Assembly: GCA_937888715.1 (NCBI GenBank) | Contig: CALARU010000056.1 | Span: forward strand, 1-64,000 | Source of the DNA: an uncultured Planctomycetaceae bacterium | GTDB taxonomy: Bacteria > Planctomycetota > Planctomycetia > Gemmatales > Gemmataceae | DNA: 64,000 nucleotides | Direction: 5' to 3' | In this document: positions 27,504 through 35,700 of the stretch, one piece after another | Position numbering within the stretch: position 1 is the first letter of the stretch | How the letters are laid out: the number at the start of each line of letters is the position of its first letter | Program-made: the position numbers and the translations under genes | The notes under the pieces: model-generated | The model's input: only the letters and a program-made list of their open reading frames with translations | Database searches by the model: none | Told to the model about the DNA's origin: nothing

Positions 27504-27780
27504 CTATGTTGAGGGCAAATTATTATTAATCATTTTCTGGTATTTATATAAAAGTTTTGCTGCTTCTTTTCTATCTTTTTTCTGTGTCTGATTTTTCGCC
27601 TTAGCACAGCAACAATTAAATCCGCAACCTACTCTATATTGTTTCCGTTCTAGTTGTGTTTTTTTGTGAGGCTTCAAGTATTTTCTTCAATATTTCGGCT
27701 AAAATTTTCACAGGGTTAATTCCCTGCCAAGAATCTTTTTTGTCTATCCCCGCTATAACTAAATTCAGACTTAAAACCAT
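27504..27780 (-). pseudogene. Small Cys-containing gene interrupted at an A7 run (hypothetical)
   Basis: On the minus strand, ATG 27780 opens MVLSLNLVIAGIDKKDSW and continues for 48 codons to a stop. If one frame shift is made at the A7 run (T7 at 27659-27665 on the plus strand), the frame instead runs on through RKQYRVGCGFNCCCAKAKN and a Lys-rich tail to a stop at 27504-27506, giving about 90 residues. This could be decay, a sequencing error or programmed slippage. The product is unrecognised. Coding is supported only by the coherence of the joined frames. Confidence 0.3.
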
Positions 27781-27840
27781 GACCTATAAAAGGTAATGGC
27801 TTCAGGCTTATCGTGTGTAAGTTTCAACCCCTGTTGGTAT

Positions 27841-28316
27841 GATTTATCCATTATTAGATATATCACAACTACTTATATATTCTTATCTGTCGCCTACTTT
27901 GCGCCTGTTCACGCCGCTGATTTATAAGCTAATAAACCAAATATCATTTTCATCCTCGCAGATGACTCGGGTTTAGCAGGCTTTGGTTGCTATGGGCATT
28001 CCTATTCTCGCACTCCTAACATTGATAACCTCGCAACCGATGGCACCCGCTTTACGCAGTTCTATGCAACTGGAGTCACTTGCTAGCCAACTCGTACAGG
28101 ATTAATGACGAGCAAGTGGCCCGCATCCTATCCCACTTATCTGGCGAATGGTGGTTTTGCAGGCCAGGTAACGATCACGGAATTGCTGCACAAAAACGGC
28201 TACACAACCGGCCACTTCGGCAAGTGGCACATCGGGCCAGAAAACCGGATGTTGTGCAAAGTCTTTCTAAGAAAATTAAGGATTGGATATCTACGCTACC
28301 TAAAGAATACATCTAG
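27841..28316 (+). pseudogene. Sulfatase pseudogene with two internal stops and a large internal deletion
   Basis: One frame reads a signal-peptide-like stretch (FLSVAYFAPVHAAD), a TAA at 27925, NKPNIIFILADDSGLAGFG, and the active-site region VTC-TAG-PTRTG. The stop at 28084 therefore sits inside the C-x-P-T/S-R formylglycine motif. It continues to GYTTGHFGKWHIGP. Directly afterwards, in another frame, comes KPDVVQSLSKKIKDW..LPKEY, the usual C-terminal end of such sulfatases, ending at 28316. The roughly 300 central residues are gone. This is clearly a dead gene. Confidence 0.88.
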
Positions 28317-28571
28317 ATCGACGACAAAGACTAAAACACCAATCGATATTATGCAGCGCGTTACTCCGGGTTGCATGTTGTTGCGTTCCTACAAAGATGG
28401 CCGCATGACGCTTGTATAGCCACTGAAGATCGAGCATCACAGCAACACGGCGTGGTTTTATGGCCATAGATCATTTTCTCAAAATCAATGATGATTTTCT
28501 CACAAACAGTGATACGAAATACTATAGTAGGTTTGATAATACACCGGTCTTAATTTATAAAGGAACGAGTA

Positions 28572-29711
28572 ATGAAACTAAGATTACTGAAAATAATGTT
28601 ACTAAGTGCTACGGCCTCTGGGTTGTTATTGTTAGGGATGCCCTTTGGATCATCTCAGGAAATCGCACAACCTGCGCCTAAACAGCAAGTACTTAAACAT
28701 GACGGCAAGCCTGCGGATATGACCAAGCCCGTAAAGGTATTTATCCTGCTTGGGCAATCCAACATGGTTGGCCTCGGAAAGATAAAAGGCCCGGACGGCT
28801 CGCTCGAGTTCGCGGTGAAGGAGAAGAAGAAATATCCCTACCTCGTTGATGATGGCAAGTGGACGGAGCGGAAGGATGTCCGCTTTGTGCAGTATATGTC
28901 CGGCAAGGGCCCGCTGAGAAATGAATGGATGACAGTCACTGGCGGCAACCTCGGGCCTGAATACGGCATCGGCCACCCGCTGGGAAATGCGATCGACGCA
29001 CCCGTGATGATCCTCAAGTGCTGCATCGGCAACCGCGCTCTGGGCTGGGACCTCCTGTCGCCCGGCAGCGAGCGCCGCGAGTTTGTCTCCAAGGACAAGG
29101 CGGGAGTGGAAAAAAAGTTTGTCTATGCCGGCTACAAGGACAAACCCGAATTCTGGGAAATGGACCCCGCGAAGGGCCTCAAAACAGAACCTGCCCCTTG
29201 GGTTGATAAGAGCGGCAAGCCCATCCAATGGTATGCAGGCAAGCAATGGGACGATGACACCGGCGACGCCAAAAAGGCCCTGACGGATCTCGAAAAACAC
29301 TATCCAGGAGCCAAGGGCTACGAGGTCGCAGGATTCTTCTTCTGGCAGGGTGAGCGGGACGCCGGCAACGCCGGACATGCCGCCCATTATGAGAATAACC
29401 TCGTCCGTTTCATCAAGGCGGTGCGAAAGGAATTCAACGCACCCAATGCGAAGTTCGTGCTTGCCACCATGGGGGAATCCGTAAAGGGCAACGGCGGTAA
29501 GATTCTCGAAGCACATCTCGCAGTTGACGGCTCAACAGGCAAGTACCCCGAGTTCAAAGGCAATGTTGCAACCATCTACACACACCCCATGGCACAAGGC
29601 GGTAGCGGCAACGGCCATTACGGCGGCAAAGCCGAGGTTTACATGGATGTTGGTGAATCAATGGGCATGGCCATGACAAAACTACTAGGCAAAGGCAGTG
29701 CCAGCAAATGA
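28572..29711 (+). CDS. Secreted SASA-type carbohydrate esterase (sialate O-acetylesterase-like)
   Basis: A 379-residue exported esterase of the SASA/CE6-like family. A signal peptide is followed by block I FILLGQSNMVG with Ser63, then GGNLGPEYGIG, FFFWQGERDAGN near residue 258, and GNGHYGGKAEVY near 349 supplying the catalytic His. It would deacetylate acetylated sugars or xylan-like polymers outside the cytoplasm. AGGA lies about ten bases before ATG. The coding region is GC-richer than the surrounding AT-rich DNA. The next gene overlaps its stop by ATGA, so the two are coupled. Confidence 0.88.
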   Translation: MKLRLLKIMLLSATASGLLLLGMPFGSSQEIAQPAPKQQVLKHDGKPADMTKPVKVFILLGQSNMVGLGKIKGPDGSLEFAVKEKKKYPYLVDDGKWTERKDVRFVQYMSGKGPLRNEWMTVTGGNLGPEYGIGHPLGNAIDAPVMILKCCIGNRALGWDLLSPGSERREFVSKDKAGVEKKFVYAGYKDKPEFWEMDPAKGLKTEPAPWVDKSGKPIQWYAGKQWDDDTGDAKKALTDLEKHYPGAKGYEVAGFFFWQGERDAGNAGHAAHYENNLVRFIKAVRKEFNAPNAKFVLATMGESVKGNGGKILEAHLAVDGSTGKYPEFKGNVATIYTHPMAQGGSGNGHYGGKAEVYMDVGESMGMAMTKLLGKGSASK

Positions 29712-31012
29712 TTTTCAGAATATCGTTTTATATCACACTAATGTGCAGATACGTTTTCACTTTGCTCGCTGCATTAATCATGGTCAGCGCAGCTTTGTCT
29801 GCAGATGAACGCACAGCCATTGATACACTTCGTGCCCAGGCTTCTGCTGGTGATATAAAAGCTCAACTCGATCTCGCCTTTCGTTATCGAGATGGAAAGG
29901 GTGTTGCTAAAGACGATGCAGAGGCCATGAAATGGGCCCATAAGGCGGCGGATAGAGGCAATGAGAAAGCGATGGATTTCGTGGGTTGGATGTACTTCAC
30001 GGGAAACGGCGTAAAGCGCAACCCGCAGATCGCTGCTGGTTACTTTAAAGCTGCCTCTGCGAAATCCGCTTCCGCTTCCTGGAATTTAGGTCAATGCTAT
30101 TTCGGAGCTCAAGGGGTAGATCAAGACATTGTGAAAGCGGTCGAATCTTGGAAGAATGCAGCGGCTAAAGGTCATGGGTTTGCTGCTTCGAATGCCGCGA
30201 TGGTTTACCTTTCCGGAGAGGGGGTCGCACCCGATGCAGCCGAAGCTAGGAAACTTGCTGAACGAGCAGCGGAATTAAACGATCCTAACGGCCTCGTTTT
30301 GTTGGGAGAAATCGAGTTTCAATCTGGCAAAATTGAGCAAGCTCGCTCCTACTGGACTAAGGTATCCCAGACCAAGCAGGTAGGCGCCACCGGCCACCCT
30401 GAGCAATCCTCTGACAGCGTCGCTGCCCAGCAGGGTGCCGATCTCATCAAACTCATTGATTACCGCAGGCGCAAAGCAGAGCCCGGTAAATTCGCACTCG
30501 TCGCATCTCCTCACATTCATCAGGGTTGGAACAACTGCGGGGCAACTTCCTGCGCCACTCTTGCCCGTTTTCAGGGGTCCAAGATCGGTGCTTGGGATTT
30601 TAAACGCCTCTGCCCCTCGCCACTAGGCACAGGCACCGATTGGGCGGATCTGCTTAAGGCTTCAGCTAAAATCGGTCTCAAATGGAAGCTTATCACCTTC
30701 ACTCCCGATGATCAGGGGTTTATTAAAGCCACCCAATTCCTGCGTTCAGAGCTTGATGCTGGGCGACCCGTAGTTATTGATTTTAAATACATCGGCCCGC
30801 AATATCCTAACGGCGAAGCTGGTCACACTCTTGGCGTCGTTGGCTATATTGCTGCTGAAAAACTTTATGTTCTTTGCAATCCTGCGATTGCCACTCCCGG
30901 CCTGCAACTGATCACTGCAGAGCAATTGAAGCACTTCTGGCGTTCCGATCATTACAGTGAACTGTCCAAGGAAGTCCTTTCCAGGCCGGCCATCGTCATC
31001 GAGAGGAATTGA
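29708..31012 (+). CDS. Sel1-repeat protein with C39-like (papain-fold) peptidase domain
   Basis: A 434-residue exported protein. The hydrophobic leader ends near ALSADE. Sel1/TPR-like repeats occupy about residues 40-225 (AFRYRDGKGVAKDDAEAMKW and similar). A C39-like domain covers about 255-430 with Cys277 in WNNCGATSC, His373 in AGHTLGVVGY and Asn391 in LCNPAI, a complete Cys-His-Asn triad. Such domains cleave peptides or peptidoglycan-linked substrates. Its start overlaps the SASA esterase stop, and the FAD oxidoreductase follows after three bases, so all three look operonic. The substrate is unknown. Confidence 0.82.
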   Translation: MIFRISFYITLMCRYVFTLLAALIMVSAALSADERTAIDTLRAQASAGDIKAQLDLAFRYRDGKGVAKDDAEAMKWAHKAADRGNEKAMDFVGWMYFTGNGVKRNPQIAAGYFKAASAKSASASWNLGQCYFGAQGVDQDIVKAVESWKNAAAKGHGFAASNAAMVYLSGEGVAPDAAEARKLAERAAELNDPNGLVLLGEIEFQSGKIEQARSYWTKVSQTKQVGATGHPEQSSDSVAAQQGADLIKLIDYRRRKAEPGKFALVASPHIHQGWNNCGATSCATLARFQGSKIGAWDFKRLCPSPLGTGTDWADLLKASAKIGLKWKLITFTPDDQGFIKATQFLRSELDAGRPVVIDFKYIGPQYPNGEAGHTLGVVGYIAAEKLYVLCNPAIATPGLQLITAEQLKHFWRSDHYSELSKEVLSRPAIVIERN

Positions 31013-31015
31013 TGC

Positions 31016-32782
31016 ATGATCCACACAAACAAAAATTACGATGCGATCATTATTGGTGGGGGCCACAACGGACTCGTGGCTGCGTGCTATCTCGCAAAGG
31101 CAGGCAAAACCGTACTCCTGCTCGAAGCGCATGACGAACTCGGTGGTGCCACCACTAGCGTGAAACCTTTCCCCGAATATGATGCTAGGCTTTCGCGCTA
31201 TTCCTATTTGGTATCGCTGCTACCCGATCAGATCGTAAGTGATTTGGGCATCAACTTCAAAACCCTCGGGCGCGCCGTCGCCTCCTACACACCTTATCAA
31301 CGAGCCGGGCGGGACGATGGACTTTTGGTTTCCACAGAGTGGGATGAAACAACTGCGAACAGTTTCAATCGGCTGACCGGATCCGACCAAGAAGGTACCG
31401 CCTGGCGAGAGTTTTATGGTGGGATTGCAATGCTGGCAAAACGCTTTGCGCCCTCCATGCTCCAACCCCTCAAGAGCGCCTCGAAACTCAAATCTGAAAT
31501 GGGGTTGCCTGAGGTATGGCGTAATTTGATGGAGATCCCGATTGGCGAAGTCATTCGCAATCGATTCAGTGATGACCTGGTGCAAGGTATGGTCCTCACC
31601 GATGCGCTTATCGGAACTTTTGTTTCAGCCAATGACATGCAAGCCAACCGCTGTTTCCTTTATCACCTGATAGGCAATGGAACCGGACAATGGCGCGTAC
31701 CTCAGGGAGGCATGGGTGCTCTCGTTAATGAACTATGTCGCATCGCCACATTGATGGGTGTGATGATCAAACTCCGATCCAAAGTATCTGTGTTGGAAAG
31801 TAGTCAAGCAGGCGTTAGAGTTGAAACAGAATCCGGCGAGTGCTACACCGCCAAAGATTTACTCTTTGCCGCCGCTCCTCAACATCTCGCCCGTTTACGC
31901 GGGCAAGCTGTGCCCAAGTCTCTTGAGGGAGCGCAATTGAAAATCAACATGCTTGTGTCACGCTTGCCTCGTCTCAAGTCAGGCATTGACCCAAAGCTCG
32001 CTTTTGCAGGCACTTTTCATGTCAATGAAAGCTATTCCCAATTAGAAGCTGCCTACCAATGCGCTTCCGCTGGAGATATGCCTCTGCCTTTACCTCTGGA
32101 AATGTATTGCCACACTTTGACAGATCCTTCGATCTTATCTAAAGAGTTAAGCGAGAAAGGTTTTCACACTCTTACCCTGTTTGGATTGCATACCCCCGCC
32201 CAACTCTTCGATGCAAATCCAGAGCAAGCCAAAGCATTAATCAAAGAAAATACCCTCGCCAGTCTGAATCAATACTTACTCGATCCCATCGAAACAGTCT
32301 TGGCTCCCTGCCACGATGGGTCGCTTGCGATTGAAGTGAAATCTCCTCTCGACCTCGAGAAAGATATCTTTCTACCTCGCGGAAATATCTTCCATCGAGA
32401 TCTCGAGTTTCCCTTCCTTAACCCCGACTCTGGGGATCCTGAAAAGCTTCTCTGGGGCGCAGAAACTGATGACCCGCACATCTACCTCGCAGGAGCAGGG
32501 GCCCGACGGGGCGGCGGCGTCAGCGGTATCGCCGGCCATAATGCTGCCATGGCCTTGCTATCTTCCACCTTGAAACTTATCTTCATACTCTTCGCCTTAC
32601 TGCCCATCTCTGCTTTTGCCGCTGAGAAAACTCCCGAACACACCAACCGCAACCTCGATGGCTGGGTCGTCAGCATGAAGGCCCATCTGCTTAAAGGCGA
32701 ACATGAGGTTCGGGGCGAATCGTCGGCATTGAAACTCAGTTTCAAGAATTCCACGATAGATAAGTTTGATCTACTGGTCTGA
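31016..32782 (+). CDS. FAD-dependent oxidoreductase (phytoene-desaturase/PYROXD2-like) with an unrelated C-terminal fusion
   Basis: Residues 1 to about 510 form a complete FAD oxidoreductase, with IIIGGGHNGLVAACYLA at the N-terminus and the C-terminal IYLAGAGARRGGGVSGIAGHNAA. From Met512 the frame continues through a typical Sec signal peptide (LKLIFILFALLPISAFAAEK) and about 55 residues of what looks like the N-terminus of another exported protein. It then stops at TGA 32780-32782, which coincides with the likely left end of the IS3 remnant. The extension is best read as an in-frame deletion fusion of two genes, the second cut by the IS. Confidence 0.85.
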   Translation: MIHTNKNYDAIIIGGGHNGLVAACYLAKAGKTVLLLEAHDELGGATTSVKPFPEYDARLSRYSYLVSLLPDQIVSDLGINFKTLGRAVASYTPYQRAGRDDGLLVSTEWDETTANSFNRLTGSDQEGTAWREFYGGIAMLAKRFAPSMLQPLKSASKLKSEMGLPEVWRNLMEIPIGEVIRNRFSDDLVQGMVLTDALIGTFVSANDMQANRCFLYHLIGNGTGQWRVPQGGMGALVNELCRIATLMGVMIKLRSKVSVLESSQAGVRVETESGECYTAKDLLFAAAPQHLARLRGQAVPKSLEGAQLKINMLVSRLPRLKSGIDPKLAFAGTFHVNESYSQLEAAYQCASAGDMPLPLPLEMYCHTLTDPSILSKELSEKGFHTLTLFGLHTPAQLFDANPEQAKALIKENTLASLNQYLLDPIETVLAPCHDGSLAIEVKSPLDLEKDIFLPRGNIFHRDLEFPFLNPDSGDPEKLLWGAETDDPHIYLAGAGARRGGGVSGIAGHNAAMALLSSTLKLIFILFALLPISAFAAEKTPEHTNRNLDGWVVSMKAHLLKGEHEVRGESSALKLSFKNSTIDKFDLLV

Positions 32783-32854
32783 TCCAAATAAATTAGAATG
32801 TGTGTTAAGCTCGTAATGTATAGTAAAAGATATCCATTAAACGAGGAGTAAGCC

Positions 32855-33145
32855 ATGAAGAAGGTAAGGGCTGTGTATTCTAAAGAGTTCAAAGTATCAA
32901 CAATAAGAATGATGGAAAGCAAAGGTATGAGTGCTAAAGAGTTGGAAGAGTCATTGGGGGTACCAGCGCATACTATTCGCCAATGGCGTCGCCAAATTAC
33001 CGCAGAAGGGCCAGAATCATTCACAGGTAAGGGTCGAATGAACGAGAAGGATGCCGAGATAGCCAGACTGAGATTCGAGAATCGAAGGTTGCTGGCAGAG
33101 CGAGAGATTTTAAAAAAAGCGGCGGTCTTTTTTGCGCAGCATTAG
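32855..33145 (+). CDS. IS3-family transposase OrfA
   Basis: A 96-residue OrfA with an N-terminal helix-turn-helix (EFKVSTIRMMESKGMSAKELEESLGV in part, HTIRQWRR) and a C-terminal leucine-zipper-like helix ending EREILKKAAVFFAQ, typical of the group. GAGG lies about nine bases before ATG. Near its end is an A7G run (33112-33119), the standard slippery site for -1 frameshifting into OrfB. The protein looks intact although the element is not. Confidence 0.9.
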   Translation: MKKVRAVYSKEFKVSTIRMMESKGMSAKELEESLGVPAHTIRQWRRQITAEGPESFTGKGRMNEKDAEIARLRFENRRLLAEREILKKAAVFFAQH

Positions 33146-33147
33146 GA

Positions 33148-33640
33148 TTGCGGTATCAATTTATTGTCGAGCACAAAGTTAGATGGCCTGTGAAATGGAT
33201 GTGCTCGGCATTGCAAGTAAGCATGTCGGGGTTTTATCGATGGCGATATCGGAAGCCATCAGCAAGAAGTCGTCGATGGCAATTTTTATTGGTGCAAATC
33301 CAAGAGATACATGAGCAGAATCATAAACGGTATGGTTACAGGCGCATACACAATGAGCTTGAAAAAAAGGGTTTGAAAGTTTGTATGAATACTGTACGAA
33401 GCATCATGAAGGTGGAAAATATCAGACATTGGTATGTAAAAAAGCGTAGGAAAGCACGATCAATACAACCAGAAAGCCTAGCGGCTCCCAATCGAATAAA
33501 GCAGAAATTCAAGGTAGGAAAGTTAAATTCAGCCTGGTTGGCAGACATGACAGAAATCGAAACACCGGATGGAAAACTATATTTATCAATAGTGGAAGAT
33601 ATGGATAGTCGCTGATGGTGGGTTATGCAATGTCAACTCG
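33148..33640 (+). pseudogene. IS3-family transposase OrfB, truncated and frameshifted
   Basis: The frame is -1 relative to OrfA and open upstream to the A7 run, so an OrfAB fusion could once have formed. It contains the HTH_21-like KRYGYRRIHNELEKKG and the start of the rve integrase core with the first catalytic Asp in WLADMTEI. After VEDMDSR it meets TGA (33613). The expected continuation (MVGYAMSTRM) is in another frame and then stops matching. The second Asp and Glu of the DDE triad are missing, so it is inactive. Confidence 0.85.
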
Positions 33641-33894
33641 AATGAGCCACTACAAGCACCCAAGAACCCCTTAAGGAAAAGAAAGCTTCCTAAAAGCCTT
33701 ACCATCCATTCGGACTAAAGTAGTCAAAATCAAAGCAAGGTGTACCAACAAGAATTAAAAAAAATATACCAGAGATTTGTTTCTGAACTAGTAACCCGCC
33801 TATTATACAACTTAGAATCTGAAATTTCTCCAATCGAGACTGCGAGTAACACATGTCGATCCGAACCGCTTCTATCATTCAATCAGGAAAAACG

Positions 33895-35610
33895 ATGATA
33901 CACAATTCCAAGTATCTGCTTCTGATGGTCGTTTCTCTCTTAGTTCTAGGTGGAGAGCAAGCGTGCAGGGCCGAGACGCCCGAAGAAGCTGCGACCATCG
34001 GCCGCAAACTCGGCGGCATCGAGAAAGCCAGTACGTTCGTGAAGCTGTTGAAAGATACGGACGCAGCCAAAAACTTACTTTTCAGCAGTAACGGCACGAC
34101 GACCGTATTTGTGCCAACCAACAAAGCTTTCGAGAAACTGTCTAAGGAACGCCTACAGGCCCTGACCGACCCAGCGAACAAGCAGTATTTAGAGCGCATT
34201 CTCACCTACCACGCCGCTCACAACACGCGGATCGACCGGTATGTGCTCCGGCGAATCGGCTTCCTTCGCAGCGGCTTAGGGCAGTACCTGAAGATCAAAC
34301 CTGACCGCACTGGCGATGTGATCACAGTGGATGGCGCCACGATCGAGGAGTACGACTTGGCCTGTTCCAATGGGGTCGTCCACTTCATCGACACGGTTCT
34401 CGACCCCATCGAGCTAGATCTGTTCGAGTACCTCGAAAAGGACGGGCGTTTCGCTATCCTCACGAAGCTGATCAAGCGCAGCGGGCAGACCAAACTGTTC
34501 CAGAACCGGCACGATGTTTACACCGTGTTTGCCCCGACGGACGAGGCATTTGCAAGCCTGCCCAAGGGCACGGTAGACGCTCTGCTTCTGCCTGAGAAAC
34601 TCGACCTGCTATCGGATGTAATCAAGACGCACATCGCTTTGGGAACTTGGACCGTCGCGAAAATCCCTGATGTGCCCCCGCTTGGCACACCCGGAATCGA
34701 TGTCACCAATCAATACGGGCAGGAACTTGTATACCGCACTGCCAACGGTCGCAGCACAATCGACAACATTACTATAAGTACTGCCGATCTTGTTACCCGC
34801 AACGGATTCGTCCATGTCATTGATCGCCCGCTTCTGCCGAAGCGAGACAGCATCATCGCAGCACTCGAGCGGAACGGTGGTTTTGGGGAGTTTCTTAACT
34901 TGGCCCGGGACGGCGGTATTTACGACGTGCTCGGCCAGTTTCAGTCGCAATTGACCGTGTTCGCCCCGACGGACGCAGCACTGAAGTCAGATGCTCTCAA
35001 AGAACGCCTCAAGATGCTCAAGGATCCTGCCAACCGCGAGCGCCTTCGGGCAGTACTGTTGCGGCATGTGGTTTCGGGGCGCATTCTGACAACGAATTCA
35101 ATCGATTTCCTGCGGTTCACCTCGCAAATCGACGCCCGTGTCGATCTCGTTCGCGAAGAAGCGAAACGCACGATTCAGGGCGTTCAGATTGTCGAAACCG
35201 ATATCCTAGCGCGAAACGGCGTCGCTCACGGGGTCGACGGCATTATCGGCGAAGCGATGGAAGCGCCAGACACCGATCAGACTTGGCAGAATTTCGTCGG
35301 CTACGTGAAAGAAACAATTCGCAGCGGGAGCGAGCTTTACACAGCCGGCAAGTACTCGCAGGCCAGTGACTACTATGCCCGCCGCGGGTACGAGTTGAAG
35401 GCCCGCTTCGCCGGCAATATCAGCCGTTTCTATGGCATTAACTCCCTAAGCATTCTGAACAACGATGTTCTCCGAAACCGAGATTACGACTTCGCCTCCA
35501 CGGCGTGGATACAACGCAATAAGTTTCTCGAGTTGCAGCGCCAGCTTGAAACGAAAACTCCGCTTCAGATCGACGAGATTGAATTGCGAACCCCCGCAAA
35601 AAAACAATGA
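33895..35610 (+). CDS. Secreted protein with three fasciclin (FAS1) domains
   Basis: A 571-residue exported protein. A signal peptide (YLLLMVVSLLVLGGEQACRAE) is followed by three FAS1 domains at about residues 40-160, 170-310 and 320-455. These show the H1/H2-type motifs TTVFVPTNKAFEKL, YTVFAPTDEAFASLP and LTVFAPTDAALKS, each with a later VVHFIDTVL/FVHVIDRPLLP/VAHGVDGII segment. About 115 residues of unknown type follow. FAS1 domains mediate adhesion. ATG 33895 is preferred, since AGGAAAAACG precedes it; ATG 33853 would add 14 residues. It is GC-rich, and the first gene of a likely three-gene unit. Confidence 0.9.
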   Translation: MIHNSKYLLLMVVSLLVLGGEQACRAETPEEAATIGRKLGGIEKASTFVKLLKDTDAAKNLLFSSNGTTTVFVPTNKAFEKLSKERLQALTDPANKQYLERILTYHAAHNTRIDRYVLRRIGFLRSGLGQYLKIKPDRTGDVITVDGATIEEYDLACSNGVVHFIDTVLDPIELDLFEYLEKDGRFAILTKLIKRSGQTKLFQNRHDVYTVFAPTDEAFASLPKGTVDALLLPEKLDLLSDVIKTHIALGTWTVAKIPDVPPLGTPGIDVTNQYGQELVYRTANGRSTIDNITISTADLVTRNGFVHVIDRPLLPKRDSIIAALERNGGFGEFLNLARDGGIYDVLGQFQSQLTVFAPTDAALKSDALKERLKMLKDPANRERLRAVLLRHVVSGRILTTNSIDFLRFTSQIDARVDLVREEAKRTIQGVQIVETDILARNGVAHGVDGIIGEAMEAPDTDQTWQNFVGYVKETIRSGSELYTAGKYSQASDYYARRGYELKARFAGNISRFYGINSLSILNNDVLRNRDYDFASTAWIQRNKFLELQRQLETKTPLQIDEIELRTPAKKQ

Positions 35611-35643
35611 GTTGGGGATAACTTACTAACTCAAAAGGCACAA

Positions 35644-35700
35644 ATGAAAACCCTGAACCTGATTCGATCTGCGGCAATCACCCTGCTACTATTCGCAACG
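35644..35700 (+). repeat. Signal-peptide-coding sequence shared with 37689-37745 (copy 1)
   Basis: The first 57 bases of this gene match the first 57 bases of the leucine-rich-repeat gene at 37689 at 52 positions. The mature proteins are unrelated, so the shared part is limited to the signal peptide. Confidence 0.9.

Larger units (their letters stand above)
32780..33645 (+). mobile_element. Truncated IS3-family insertion sequence
   Basis: The probable left end begins TGATCC at 32780, as expected for IS3-group ends that start with TG. OrfA and the N-terminal part of OrfB follow in the usual -1 overlapping arrangement. OrfB similarity fades after MSTRM near 33640, and no matching GGATCA right end is visible before 33890, so the element has lost its 3' part and cannot transpose alone. 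No target-site duplication can be defined. Confidence 0.75.

Noticed and set aside
28081-28092. Recoded TAG (for example pyrrolysine) in the sulfatase motif
   Set aside because: A second stop (TAA) and a large deletion in the same gene show simple decay.
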